Positions 23,541 to 36,107 are shown, numbered from the stretch's first letter. The stretch: DNA of 64,000 bases from Dipteronia dyeriana (GCA_032871835.1 CM065300.1:67715192-67779191), one strand, 5' to 3'. Made by a program: numbers and translations. The notes: generated by a model from the letters alone, not told the origin.

Positions 23541-24620
23541 TCTCATTTCTGCCAGTTGCCACGGCCGTGACTGACAAGTACAAGGAGAGCACCTCTCTTT
23601 CAAGGGTTTGGATAAGATTGTTTCTTTTCCTAGATACTCATTGATCTTTTGAAAGGCTTGCTCACAATCATCATTCCATTCTACCCCGTTGCTCTTCTTG
23701 ATTGCTTTGAAAAAGGGTAAGCTGCTAGTTGCCACGGCCGTGACTGACAAGTACAAGGAGAGCACCTCTCTTTCTAGGGTTTGGATAAGATTGTTGCTTT
23801 TCCTAGATACTCATTGATCTTTTGAAAGGCTTGCTCACAATCATCATTCCATTCTACCCTGTTGCCCTTCTCGATTGCTTTGAAAAAGGGTAAGAATTTA
23901 TCAGTTCACTTGCTAATGAATCGATTTAGAGGCATCAAGCAACCAGTTGGCCTTCAAATTTCTTTCAGGGTATTTGAGGATATCATCTCCTCTAACGCTT
24001 TTATCTACTCTGGGTTTACTTCGGTTCCTCTCGATGAACTTGAAAATGGAGTAACCTTCTCGAGGGCACCCTGAAAATGCACTTCTTTGGGTTGATCATA
24101 TCGAATTTTCTTAGTACCCCGAACATCTCCCTTAGATCTATTCCATGCTTTCCAGATGTTGTGCTTTTTGTTAAAATGTCGTCCACATATACCTCCATAT
24201 TTCTACCGATCTATCGAGCAAACATCTTGTTTACCATTCTTTGGTTGGTTTCCCCGATATTTATGAGACCAAAGAGCATTAATTATAACAGTATAACCCC
24301 TGGTCGGTAGTTAAAGACATTTTCTATTCATCTGGCTCTAACATTTGGATCTGATTATAACCTGAGTAGGCATCCATAAAACTTAACAGCTTATGACCGG
24401 CCATTGCATTTACCAGTTGATGATCTAGGGTAACGAAAAGCTGACCTTAGGGCATGCCTTGCTAAGATTGGTGAAATCTACACATATCCTATATTGACCA
24501 TTCTTCATTTTAATTAATACCACGTTGGCAGCCCGTTCGAGGTACTGTACTTCCCTGATGGACCTTGCGATCAACTGTTTCCATACCTCTTCCTTAATCG
24601 CCTTAATTCTCTTTGGGTTA
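23540..24620 (-). pseudogene. T reverse transcriptase remnant
   Basis: Minus strand. Landmarks in order are GQYRICV-D (about 24490), LDHQLVNAMAGHKLLSFMDA (about 24390), FGLINIG (about 24260), MEVYVDDILTKS with the YVDD active site (24198-24160) and a thumb/connection stretch (KFLPFFKAI, about 23890). The frame is broken by several stops and by a 173-bp tandem duplication at 23554-23899. Confidence 0.85.
23554..23899. repeat. 173-bp tandem duplication in RT of T
   Basis: Copies at about 23554-23726 and 23727-23899, offset by 173 bp. Most bases are identical, with a handful of differences such as TTCAAGGG versus TTCTAGGG. The unit is not a multiple of three, so it shifts the frame. Confidence 0.9.
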
Positions 24621-25129
24621 AACTACTTTGTCTTTTTGATGACAGGTTATCGGTTAGGATTAATCGCCAAATAATGGGAGACTACCTTTACATCGATTTT
24701 GGGCATATCTTCATTCTTCCATGCGAACACATCCATGTACTCTTTCAACAGACTGGCCGTTTCGGTCCGAACTTGCCTAGACAACTAGGCCCCAAGTTCT
24801 ATGGTCTGATCGGGATTGCCATTGTCAATCGTAACTTACGTATTTGGCTCATCTTCTTACGTCTTCTCATCTTTTAGGGATACCTCCCTTTGGTCCAGGT
24901 CGAACCGGGTAGGTGTTTTTACTCTAGCTTCTCCTTCATCCCACTACGGGTCTCCCTCTTCCCCATAGATATCTATCTGTATTTCCCCCAGTTCTACTTT
25001 CACCTTGTATATAACAAGATTCGCCTTTCTCGCCTATTCTTGAGAGCTTTTCATGATGCCTATCCCGACTTCCATTGGGAACTTCACTATCAGGGCACAT
25101 GTGGCAGTCACAGCTTTAGACTTGTTTAG

Positions 25130-25500
25130 GAAGGGTCTTGCTAATAAGGTGTTGTATGACTAATTTACCACATTCACAACCACTAAATCCAATCGAACCG
25201 TTTAGGTACAAGGAAAACTCCCGATCTTCACAGGTAGCTTTACTGGTCCCAACGATCTTACTTCTACTCTTCCAAAGCCTCTTAGTGCGACTTTGAGCTG
25301 CTGAAGGTCTTTTTATCTATATTCCCAGCTAGTCGAACACTTCTATATTCAGGATATCAGTTGAGCTTCCATTGTCGATCAACACTCTTCTCTCTTACCT
25401 GTGACCCACATGAACCGACAGAACAATCACATCGTTTGGCCTTATCTCCGACCCATGTTTGCCTGCCTCATTGAAGACTCTCAGGTCTCATCCTTACTTG
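25130..25500 (-). pseudogene. T protease remnant
   Basis: Minus strand RVLIDNGSSTDIL at about 25390-25350. This is the aspartic protease active-site region of Tat-type elements, which usually reads LVDGGSS or LIDSGSS. The catalytic Asp is kept, and the following Gly-Ser is replaced by Asn-Gly-Ser-Ser. The rest of the domain is broken up by stops. Confidence 0.65.
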
Positions 25501-25599
25501 AACTTTTTTTGATCGGGCTTAGTAAATTTACTTCTAGATTCCTCTAATAGTCTATAGCTTCTTTAACTTTGGTCATTCTCTCTCGACTGCTACCCCTAG

Positions 25600-26958
25600 T
25601 GTGTGGCCCACCAAAGATGGTATTGATTACCCTACTATCTGAATTTCTTCTGAGGCTCCTTTAGCTGCTATCGTGTTCTTCTTTCGGGGTGTCCTTGTAT
25701 TGGTCATCCCCATTTCTTAGGACCATATCCTTGAGATGCCCCTCTCTGATAAGCTTTTCAATGTAATCATTAAGTTGATAACGCTTTGAGGTTTCTTGGC
25801 CGTTGTCATAGTGAAATCTACAATATTTGGCGATGTCTCACCCCATAGAGCTTAATTGTTTCAAGGGCTTTTTGTACAGATTCTTGTCTTCTATCAAATT
25901 CAAGATCTCCTCTTGTCTCCTAGATAATGGAGTGTTATTGGTGTTTTGCTTTTTAAAGTACTTGACACCTTTATGGTCGTTATCCTTGCATCAATCCCTA
26001 CCCTTTCCCTCGTTGCCCTTCTAGTCCCCTTTGCCACTACTTTTTGAGTTACCTCATTTGGGTCTTTGGTTGCTCTTGGGCCAACCTCTATGTATGAGCT
26101 CCCCTTTATGGGCTATCTGTTCTTCCTCTACCAAGGCATATCCTCTGACATCATCGTACATGCTTACATACGTGGTTGGAACCTTCTGCCTTAGGCTACT
26201 ATGTTATAGACTGTTGATGAATGTAGATACAACCGTATCATCATTAGGGTCTTGTACTTCTGACACTTCCTGTGAGAACCTGGTTAAGTAATTTTTTATT
26301 TCTTATCCTTCCTCTATTTTTAAGATTGACAAGAGTGATATAGATTTCCTTCGCAAGATATTCCCTATGAACTACCTGGTGAATGCTTGTCTAAGTTCCT
26401 TGAAATTCCTGATGGATCCTGCTAAAAGTCTTCCAAACCACCTTAATCCCTGATCTCCAAAGGTCTGGGGAAACATCCGACACATGGGAACATTACCAAA
26501 ATCATATTGTGCCAATGTCCTTTGATACCCTGACATGCTCAGTATTGACCTTGAATTGTTCCATATATGAAAGCCTGAATTTGTCTGAACAACGGGTTTG
26601 CCTTATAGAATCAACGGATGGACTTTTAGAGTTGCCGATCAGCAGGAATCCCTAGCTTTCTTTTCTTTCCAAGGCCTTTATTCTTCTGAGAAAAACCTAC
26701 CGCTCTCGGTCTGGCTCTCCATGTTAATTAAATTTCTAGTGGATGGTAAGCTCGTATGGGTACCTAGAGACTCGCCCAGTGATTTGTGCACCATACGGGT
26801 CTCATTAGACCACGGAGGTTGGCTCCATATGTCATCCGAGGGCAGTTTCATCATCACTCGAGTTCGAGCAAGACCTTTTCCTTTGGTTATCATGTCTATC
26901 TACCTACTCGGAGCTGGTTTCTACTCAATCGTACCTCCCCACATCTTCTAGTTAACTG
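25600..26958 (-). pseudogene. T gag, downstream part
   Basis: Minus-strand gag continuation after the C1 insertion. The clearest open part is 26893-26678 (PSDDIWSQPPW onward). Degenerate capsid-like sequence follows (about 26570-26300, SYMEQFKVNTE and FQGT types) and then a charged nucleocapsid-like part with stops. The plus-strand frames open here are shadows. Structural role in the particle; non-functional. Confidence 0.6.
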
Positions 26959-26963
26959 GACTC

Positions 26964-29210
26964 TGTAGGTAAAAACGGTTTAGAAACGCAACGGAAGCGT
27001 GATAAAAAAATGAAATTAGGGTTTACTTATAAAAAAAATCCCTTTTATGCAACGAGAACCTTAACCCTAGATTAATTGATGTATATAAAAGTATCGTACC
27101 TAGGAGCATGACAATTAAACAAGCGCCGAATTGATTCCGCAAGATCTTCCAATCCAATCATGAACGTGAATCGCCTAGGAGTGTGGGCTCCCTTTCTTTA
27201 AATTGTATTCTTGAGGTTGGAGATAAAGCAAACATCTTTTCTTTGTTAGTTACAAATATCTTTCAAGAGAAAAATCCAAGAACGTCCGGTCACTTGTGAA
27301 TTATCAATCAATTTGATTGAAACTCATGTGAACCTTGATTCGATGTTGTACATAAAACCCTTTTGATGTAAAGGATACTAGTGTATTATCAAAAACAAAA
27401 ACGTTCCCCTTTTTTCTCTACTTGGCCGAATTCACACACTATTGTTTAGAGATTATCAAATTTTGTCTAGAGTAAAATCAGATTTTTCTTCCTCAAAATT
27501 CCTATGAAAGCATAAACTTTCTCTTAGAAAAATAAGCTTGGCCGAATTGACCTCTAAAAGCCTTAGTCATGACCGAAATTCTTCACACATATATATAGGC
27601 TCATAAATCCTTTCCTAAGAAGGTTTAACTTGGTTGGCAAGAATCCTTTCCTTAGGTGGATTTATTTGGTAGTTAAGAGTCCTTATCTAAAAGGAAATAT
27701 AACTACTCCTATAACCATATGTTGTTGGCCGAACTTTTTGGTCTTCGATATGGATTAGGAGAGTTCAATCTTTCCTAAGAAGGATTAATTGATGGACAAG
27801 AATCCTATCCTTAGGTAGATTAACTTGGTGGTTATGAATCCTTTTCAAATAAGAATTCTACCACTGAGTAGTTTTACTTGGTGACCAAGAATCCTTTTCC
27901 AAAAAGAATTCTTTCATACACCATGACTCCTAATCCAACTCAATAGTATATTTGTAACCATATTAAAAACTTCCTAATTTGATTAGATAAATAACTCCTT
28001 TTATTTATCTCCTTTAATAAAGTCTTTAACATTAACTATACTACCAACAATAGTATAATTTTAGGAGACCATCTCCTGTTAGGAAAAGTATTTGACTTTT
28101 AATTAAATAATTAATTAATAAACAAATTAATTAATTCCCATTTAATTAAATAAAAAAAAATTAATATATTAAAGCTATTAACCATAGCCTATGCCGTCCA
28201 TACCTAGTATAAAGGCCACATATTATTTTTCTTATTTTATTAAATCCATTGGACCTTAATAAAAAGTCTACATGTGAACTAGACCTATTCTTACAAAAAG
28301 AAACAAGTTCAAATGCCTTATAAAAATTCTTGATGGACCCCTATTGGTCCGGTAGAATATATCAAGTGATCCATGAAAGTTCGTGTGTATTGGGGATCTT
28401 GGCGGGCTATCTAAATTTAAGCTCCAATAGACACAACCCAATCACAGTCAACAAATGATTCACTTAAGTCCAATCTATTTAATTTTTGTTTATTCCACTA
28501 AAGAACTAAAATTGAACTCTTAGATAAAGATAGAATAAGTTGATGTTACTCATTCGTACTCTCGAAAACCTTATTGGAGAAAGTTTATCATCATGAAGAA
28601 TACAAGTAATCGCCAAGAGCTCATAGACCGCCTATAGCTCTCCAAGTTACCATATTTACTCATATGACCACATTTTTTAACTTGGATATTTTGACTTGTC
28701 CAGAAGCCATGTTTCAATAGACACTATTGAAAACTTAACGTTAAGATTTAATATCCAATACCTCAAAACATCCATATGATGGTATTCTACTCTCATTCAA
28801 TAAATTGAGCCACGATGTCCATTTCTATAAATGAAGTCCTCTATCGATTAACAAATGAATACCACCAAACTATCGAGGATAGACTATGCTATATAATCGT
28901 ACTCATTGATAGCTCAAATGATAACACTTGCAACCATGAGTCTATCATTTATCTTAGGATTGAGATAAACTCTCTGATTGTCTTCAAATGAAAACTTTTA
29001 TCCATTGACAGTTCTAGATAAAGTATTTCATTTTGATCCTACTCAAAGCACCCAGTGCACTAGATTCTTTTGCCCAAAGGCACCACACTTTGATGATTTT
29101 AGACTCATCATAACACATTTGATCCCACTTAAATGCTAGCAAAAGAATCTACAACTTTGACAAGATAAAGTCGCCCAACCTTCTATCTTAAGTTGTGAAT
29201 ATTATTCAAG
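26964..29210 (-). repeat. C1 3' LTR, truncated (2247 bp)
   Basis: The left terminus TGTAGGTAAAAACGG is intact, next to GACTC. The right side stops within the LTR at ...ATTATTCAAG, where RT sequence begins. A minus-strand TATA-like box lies at about 27588-27596. It aligns with 33148-35583 apart from the missing start. Confidence 0.88.
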
Positions 29211-29700
29211 TCCTTCATATCAAATTGTTTCGCTAACCATTCTTTTATTGATGTCAAGACACCTACATCGTTTCCAATGAGTAGTATATCATCAACGTAA
29301 AGAACTAGGAAAACCAACTTGTCACCATTAATCCTTTTGTTTACACAATGTTCATCAAGGTTTTGAATGAATCCAAAACCTTTACGGCTTGATCGAACCT
29401 TATGTTCCTGGATCTGGATGCTTGCTTCAATCCATATATGGATCTTTGTAACTTGCATACCCTTTCCTCTTGGCCCTTTTTAATGAATCCTTCTGGTTGC
29501 ATCATATAGATGCTTTCGTCAAGACTTCCATTAAGGAAAGCTGTCTTGATGTCCATTTGCCAAATCTCTAGGTCTAGAGATGCTGCAATGGATAAGAGTA
29601 TCCTAATGGATTTAAGCATGGCCACAAGAGAGAAGGTTTCTTCATAATCGATACCTTCCTTCAGTGTATAACCTTTAGCTACCAATCTTGATTTAAAGGT
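29211..29700 (-). pseudogene. C1 reverse transcriptase, truncated
   Basis: Minus strand. WQMDIKTAFLNG (about 29545) and LVLYVDDILLIGND (about 29320-29280) mark the Copia RT active site. A frameshift near 29380-29400 separates GLKQASRSRNIRFDQ from the YVDD part. The sequence ends at FDMKDL, right at the deletion junction, so the thumb and RNase H are missing. Confidence 0.9.
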
Positions 29701-30370
29701 TTCCAGCTTACCATCCATTCCTCTTTTCCTCTTGTATACCCACTTGCACCCGATGGGTTTTATCTGTTTAGTCAAGTCTACAAGAGACCAGACTTTGTTT
29801 TTGAACATAGATTCAACTTCGGATTGCATTGCCGTTTGCCAATGGCGACAATCAACATCTTTCATTGCTTCCTTGTATGTACAGGAATCATCGTCATCTG
29901 AAAGATTCTCTACATATTCTCTTAGACCGATGTATCTCTCGGGTTGTCTAACAACCCTTCCACTACGATGAGGTATGGTAGATTGTTGATCTTGTGTTTG
30001 TACGAAACTTACAATTGGGCTTGGTTGCAAAACCTCTTGTGGAATTGTATCTCCTAAAAGCTCATTTACCACAATTCTACTTTTAGGCACAAAATTATTC
30101 ATATAGTCTTCTTCTAGAAATTTGGCATTTGTCGAAACAAATACTTTAATATCTGAAGGACTATAAAAATGATATCCTTTTGTTCCTTTCGGATACCCTA
30201 CAAATATGCATGTTTCTGAACAGGAGCTTCATCTTATCTGTCTTTCCTTTTAACACGTGCGCAAGACATCCAAATATGCTTAAGTGTTGTAAACTAGGCT
30301 TTTGCCCAGTCCACAACTCATGCGGTGTTTTAGGAACCAACTTAGATGGTACATCGTTTAGAATATACAT
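29701..30370 (-). pseudogene. C1 integrase tail and RT N-terminus
   Basis: Minus strand, in two main open pieces. 30370-30161 carries the integrase C-terminal 'LFGCLAHV'-type block (SIFGCLAHVLKG). 30102 onward carries the linker with PHRSGRVVRQPERY, then the RT start (WKTAM-like WQTAMQSEVESM, NKVWSLVDL, GCKWVYKRKRG, RLVAKGY). Stops near 30150 break continuity between the pieces. Confidence 0.85.
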
Positions 30371-30385
30371 GGCAGTTTGTAAAGC

Positions 30386-30960
30386 TTATCCCCAAAAAGA
30401 ACTAGTTGGAGTTGAAAAACTCAATATAGACCTAACCATATCCAAAAGAGTTCTATTTCTCCTTTCTTCCACCCCATTATGTTGAGGTGTGCCTGGTGCA
30501 GAAAATGGAGATATTATTCCATTATCAATAAGATATTGCTGAAACTCACCAGATAGATATTCTCCGCCACGATCAGACCTCAAGATTTTTATGCGTTTCT
30601 CAAGCTGATTTTCTACTTCAGCTTTAAATGCTTTGAACATATCAAAAGCATCCGATTTATGTCTCATGAGATACACATAGCCAAATCTTGAGTGATCATC
30701 CATGAAAGTGAAGAAGTACTCATATCCACCTCTAGCTTGAATGTTCATAGGTCCACACACATCAGTGTGTATCAATCCTAAGCATTTGATGGCTCTTACG
30801 CCTTTGGTCGTAAACGACCTTTTGGTTATTTTAACTTCCAAACAAGATTCACAAGTTGGTAGATCATCAACCTTTAAGTCACTTAGAGGTCCGTCACTTA
30901 CCAATCTTTAAATCCTATTAAGGTTAATATGACCTAAGCGCAAATGCTATAGGTAGGTTT
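30386..30960 (-). pseudogene. C1 integrase core
   Basis: Minus strand. The zinc-binding region HLRLGHINLNRI...CESC lies at about 30950-30840 with a stop inside. The 172-codon open frame (30904-30386) holds the core with HTDVCGP, SDRGGEYL and EERRNRTLLDMVRS. The D, D and E of the DDE triad are therefore all present. It ends in a stop just after SFWG. It is the best preserved enzyme domain in the window. Confidence 0.92.
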
Positions 30961-31011
30961 CATCTTTTGATAATTTTACTCTTTTATGATTAGGTTCCGT
31001 TGATTCTGAGT

Positions 31012-31770
31012 CTAACAAGTGAGAGATATTTCCATGCAAATAGAATAAACTGTTTTCCAATGTACTTTTGCAACAAACTTGTTATTCTTACTAATAATAA
31101 AACCTTTATTAAAAGTAACCGAATATCCAAATTTATATAGACAAGAGACTAAAATTAAATCCCTCTTGAATTGTGATACATAACAAACATTTGTTAAAGC
31201 TAAATGCCTATAAGAATCAAAATTGATTCTAATATCTCCCACTACACTAGTAGACACCAACGCTTCATTTCCTAATGCAAGTTGAATTCATTCTTATTCA
31301 GTTTATTCTTTTAACCCTTTTCACCACAGAGGAAACACTTCCCTTTGATCTTGGTTACTTTCTTGGTCTCCTGCTAAGAAGGCCCAAGTTGCTTTTTCCT
31401 CTGTCGTTTCTTGACCTTCTAACGGGTCTTAACAGTAGCAACTTTACCAACCATATGAATCCTTGTCTAGAGACATCATAATATTGGCAGCAGTCTCCAT
31501 TCCTTCATGTTGTTATTGCAACACGTTGGAAATGATGGCCATAATGTAACGTATATATAGCCATCTCATCTAAAGACTTCCACTACTGATACTCACCTCT
31601 TTGCTCCTGAGTGGATTCATTAGTTTTTATGGTTAGGGAATATACAGAATGAACTTATACTTTTCAATTTGCAACAACAACCCAATATTCCTTTTCCATG
31701 TGACATAATTATCATCAGTTAAAGTATTATCTTTTAGGATATCGATTAGGGATGGGGTCATGATTTATTT
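31012..31770 (-). pseudogene. C1 gag and protease-region remnants
   Basis: Minus strand. Gag shows LTDDNYVTWKRN (about 31715) and, after stops, QQHEGMETAANIMMSLDKDS (about 31510). It then jumps to lysine-rich sequence (31440-31320), so the middle of gag and its zinc knuckle are deleted or degraded. 31260-31012 is the stretch between protease and integrase (LTNVCYVSQFKRDLILVSCL). The protease active site was not found. Confidence 0.75.
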
Positions 31771-33132
31771 TTAATAACAAAAATTATATAAGTAAACAAT
31801 CATGATATAGCACTTTTGAATATTTATCTTGAATTAAATGAAATAATTCAACCTTAAAAATTCAACGGTGATCCAACTCCAACGGTGATCCAACACCCAT
31901 AAATGTCACGCCTCCTTTGGGAGTTCACAATATTTAATAGTTGGACTAGGTCCCACCTAATTGTTAACATAAGAACCAACGTTTTCAATTTTAACCTTGT
32001 GATTTTATTAACAAGAACTCTTGGGAGGATATTAATAAACTCACATCGAGTGTGTTACCAAGCTATCGACCTTCAATATAATCCCTCATGAATATCCCTC
32101 CTTTGGGAGTAGATATCGTTTGGGCTAATTGTCTAGTCTATCCTTGTAAGGAAGTATCTTGCTAAATTCCATTCATGAATACCTCTTGGGAGGTTATTCA
32201 TAAAACATAAAGCTCAACTAAACTTGGAGGCCGTAGGTGTTCCAAAACACCTTCTCCTACTTAATTGTTTAAGGTGTGTGATCGAATTCCAAAGAATGAT
32301 TTATCAAGTTATCTAGATGCCAATTTAGATACTTAAACCATTCAATGCATGTTCATACCAAAAGAGATATATGAGTGGCACTCCTATTCAATATGACATG
32401 TTATCAAACAATGACAAACATTGCAATATTTAAAAAATATAAATAGCTACAATTCTGGTCCATCCTAGAAAAACAAGTAAATTACATTTATCTTGGAATA
32501 CAAGAACTCTTTCTTGGCGAACAAGTCTTCACGTGACCTTCGTCTTTCGGACTCCCTCGGCTACCTCTCATAGCGTGTGCACCCCTCGCCCTTACCCACG
32601 GGCGTGCGCTTGCCACAAACCCATAAAGGGCTGCCATGCGCAGCCCATGGCTACCAAAGGGGCTGCCGTGCGCAGCCCATGCCACAACAAACGTGGTTGC
32701 GTGCTCTTCGCACGCATGTTCGTTGTTACGGCTTGCACGGTCCCAAACTTGTTCCTGTTACTCCTAATTCTTCAAACCTTTGAGTCTTCGAAACTTGAAT
32801 GTATTACAGAAGAATTTATATAACAAAATACTACAGTTTTTTTTTGTTATTTTTACAACAACAAAATAAAAAAAACTTAGCAACTACCAAGAAGGAAATT
32901 ATGGCGATAATAGACCACCCTTCTTGTTACAATCCCAAAACAAAATTATATTGAAATTCTAGGACCAAAATTGAGCAATAACAAACCACATATAAAACAT
33001 ATATATATCCATACATTCCAATGTAAATATACATGTGAATACCTAGAGTGCCATATCTTTCTAAAACATGCATATATACAATAAAAAGAAAAAAATTCAC
33101 GTACATACATCAATTAATCAAGGGTACAACCT
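31771..33132 (-). other. C1 non-coding leader
   Basis: No coding frame supported. It contains four short palindrome-like pieces of the CCTC..GGGAG type near 31910, 32015, 32100 and 32190. A GC-rich island lies at 32530-32720 with the direct repeat 'ctgccatgcgcagcccatg' / 'ctgccgtgcgcagcccatg'. This untranslated zone between the primer site and gag is about 1.3 kb, long for a Copia leader. Confidence 0.55.
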
Positions 33133-33145
33133 GGCTCTGATACCA
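33133..33145 (-). other. Primer binding site of C1
   Basis: Plus-strand GGCTCTGATACCA, which reads TGGTATCAGAGCC on the minus strand. It is complementary to the 3' end of initiator-Met tRNA, the usual Copia primer. It fixes 33148-35583 as the 5' LTR. Confidence 0.93.
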
Positions 33146-33147
33146 AT

Positions 33148-35583
33148 TGATAAAAACACAAAATTAGGGTTTGCGTATAAATAAAAAAATTCCCTTTTAT
33201 GCAACGAGAACCTTAACCCTAGATTAATTGATGTATATAAAAGTATCGTACCTTTTTCACGTGACGATAGAACAAGCGCTGAATTGATTCCGTAAGATCT
33301 TCCAATCCAATCATGAACGTGAATCACCTAGGAGTGTGGCCTCCTTTCTTTAAATTGTATTCATGAGGATGGAGACAAAGCAAATATCTTTTCTTTGTCA
33401 GTTACAAATATCCTCCAAGAGAAAAATCCAAGAACGTCCAGTCACTTGTGAATTATCAATCAATTTGATTGAAACTCCCGTGAACCTTGATTCGATGTTG
33501 TACAAAAAATCCTTTTGATGTAAAGGATACTAGTGTACTATAAAAAATAAAAACGTTCCCCTTTTTTCTCTACTTGGCCGAATTCACACACTATTGTTTA
33601 GAGATGATCGAATTTTGTCTAGAGTAAAATCAGATTTTTCTCCCTCAAAATTCCAATGATGGCCGGAACTTTCTCTTAGAAAAATAAGCTTGGCCGAATT
33701 AACCTCTAAAAGCCTTAGTCATGACCGAAATTCTTCACACATATATATAGGTTCATAAATCCTTTTCTAAGAAAGATTAACTTGTTTGGCAAGAATCCTT
33801 TCCTTAGGTGGATTTATATGGTAGTTAAGAGTCCTTATCTAAAAGGAAATCTAACTACTCCTATAACCATATGTTGTTGGCCGAATTTTTTGGTCTTCGA
33901 TATGGATTAGGAGAGTTCAATCTTTCCTAAGAAGGATTAATTGATGGAAAAGAATCCTATCCTTAGGTAGATTAACTTGGTGGTTATGAATCCTTTTCAA
34001 ATAAGAATTCTACCACTAAGTAGTTTTACTTGGTGACAAAGAATCCTTTTCCAAAAAGAATTCTTTAATACACCAAGACTCCTAATCCAACTCAATAGTA
34101 TATTTGTAACCATATTAAAGACTTCCTAATTTGATTAGATAAATAACTCCTTTTATTTATCTACTTATCAAATATAGTCTTTAACATTAACTATACTACC
34201 AACAATAGTATAACTTTAGGAGACCATCTCCTATTAAGAAAAGATTTTGACTTTTAATTAAATAATTAATTAATCAACAAATTAATTAATTCCCATTTAA
34301 TTAAATAATAAAATCAAAATAATATATTAAAGCTATTAACCATAGCCTATGCCGCCCATACCTAGTATAAAGGCCATATATTATTTTTCTTATTTTATTA
34401 AATCTATTGGACTTTAATAAAAAGTCCACATGTGAACTAGACCTGTTCTTACAAAAAGAAACAAGTTCACATGCCTAATTACAATTCTTGATGGACCTTT
34501 ATTGGTCCGGTAGAATATATCAAGTGATCCATGAAAGTTCATGTGGATTGGGGATCTTGGCGGGCTATCTAAATTTAAGCTCCAATAGACACAACCCAAT
34601 CACAATCAACAAATGATTCACTTAGGTCCTATCTATTTAATTTTAGTTCATTCCACTAAAGAACTAAAATTGAACTCATAAATAAAGGTAGAATAAGTTG
34701 ATGTTACAAATTCATACCCTAGACAACCTTATTGGAGAAAGTGTATCCTCGTGAAGAATACCAGTAATCGTCAAAAGCTCATAGACTGCCTATAGCTCTT
34801 TAAGTTACCATATTTACTCATATGACCACATTTTGAAATTAGATATTTTGACTTGTCTAGAAGCCATGTTTCAATAGACACTATTGAAAACTTAACGTTA
34901 AGATTTAATATCCAATACCTCAAAACATCCATATGATGGTATTCTACTCACATTCAATCAATGGAACCACGATGTCCATGTCTATAAATGAAGTCCTCTA
35001 TCGATTAACAAATGAATACCACCAAACTATCGAGGATAGACTATGCTATAAAATCGTATTCATTGATAGCTCAAATGATAACACTTGCAACCATAAGTCC
35101 ATCATTTATCTCAGGATTGAAATAGACTCTTCGATTGTCTTCAAATGAAAACTTTTATCCCTTGACGGTTCTAGATAAAGTATTTCATTTTGATCCTATT
35201 CAATGCACCCAGTGCACTAGATTCTTTCGCCCAAATACACCACACTTTGATGATTTTAGACTCATCATAACACATTTGTTCTGACTCAAATGCTAGCAAA
35301 AGAATCTACAACTTTAACAAGATAAAGGCGCCCAACCTTCTATCTTAAGTTGTGAATATTATTCAAGACTAACTAAAGAATTGTGTCTACCTCATACATA
35401 TCTAGATGTATGAACAATTCTTCTTTTCTCATAGTCTTTTGAGCGTATGATTATTTACTTTTGACAATTATAATAATTAAACTATAAATGCTATAAGATT
35501 TGTTAAGCTAGAAATCACTTTATTCATATGAAAATAATGTTAATTACAGTATTATACTCTTGCTATCGATCATAATCCTAACA
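33148..35583 (-). repeat. C1 5' LTR (2436 bp)
   Basis: Minus-strand LTR starting TGTTAGGATTATGATCG at 35583. It lacks the last ~36 bp found in the 3' copy (26964-26999), so it now ends at 'TGATAAAAAC' beside the primer site. A TATA-like box is at 33741-33749 (minus). The short ORFs readable in it are shared with other B LTRs through homology and are not taken as genes. Confidence 0.88.
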
Positions 35584-35588
35584 GACTC

Positions 35589-36058
35589 CTTATGCTCCAG
35601 AGTCCCCTGGTCTTCTTGGTGGTCGTCTCTTGTACGTGAATGCTCCATTCTTTTTACGATGCTCCACCCTATCTCTTTCGGATTTTAGGGGGTGCTCCTA
35701 GAGTGCTTGCCACTATTTCATAATGTATCCTTAGATCCTGAGCCACCACCTGCATAGAGAGCTGGTATGACAAACTCAGGTTGGCACAGGCCATTATGTT
35801 GATTCCCTATCTAGCAGCATCATCGATGACTTTCCATAGGGATTCCTGGTTCTGTCAAAATACATTTGGGGAAATACAAGCAGCTACATCTGTGGATGTA
35901 ATAATGTCAGATCTGGCAGACGATGGAGTTCTTGAGGGTGGATCTTCTCCAATGGCAATGACATCGACATGATTGGGGATGTTGGCATCGCGCGAGGCTT
36001 CGACGTTATACGGAGATAGACTTCTGTCTCTATTGGTGGCCATGATATCATCTACCAC
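35589..36058 (-). pseudogene. T gag, N-terminal part
   Basis: Minus strand from ATG 36058 (or 36043, MATNRDRSLSP) to a stop after ISPNVF (35855). It continues out of frame (QNQESLWKVIDDAA, ANLSLSYQLSMQ) up to the C1 insertion. It lies about 50 bp inside the primer site, as expected for gag. Poorly conserved, serine- and arginine-containing N-terminus. Confidence 0.65.
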
Positions 36059-36107
36059 AAGTTTTTTTTAAAATTATTTATTCAAACTCAAAACTGACAG
36101 AGGTTCA

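Larger units (their letters stand above)
26964..35583 (-). mobile_element. Copia element C1 (family B), minus strand
   Basis: Ty1/copia retrotransposon of 8.6 kb with a perfect target duplication GACTC (26959-26963 and 35584-35588), inserted in the gag of T. The 5' LTR is 33148-35583, the primer site 33133-33145, then a non-coding leader, a damaged gag, integrase and reverse transcriptase. Sequence from mid-RT through RNase H and the first ~230 bp of the 3' LTR is deleted (junction at 29210). The LTRs match the solo LTRs at 2258-4414 and 49480-51895. C1 is thus the only copy here that shows what family B encodes. Confidence 0.92.

Noticed and set aside
26598..26951. 117-codon plus-strand frame
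   Set aside because: Lies opposite the gag of T, which reads on the minus strand through 26893-26678; no motif on the plus strand.
32533..32823. Overlapping frames in the GC-rich island of C1's leader
   Set aside because: Open on three frames at once, proline/histidine/cysteine-rich, no homology recognised; a composition effect.
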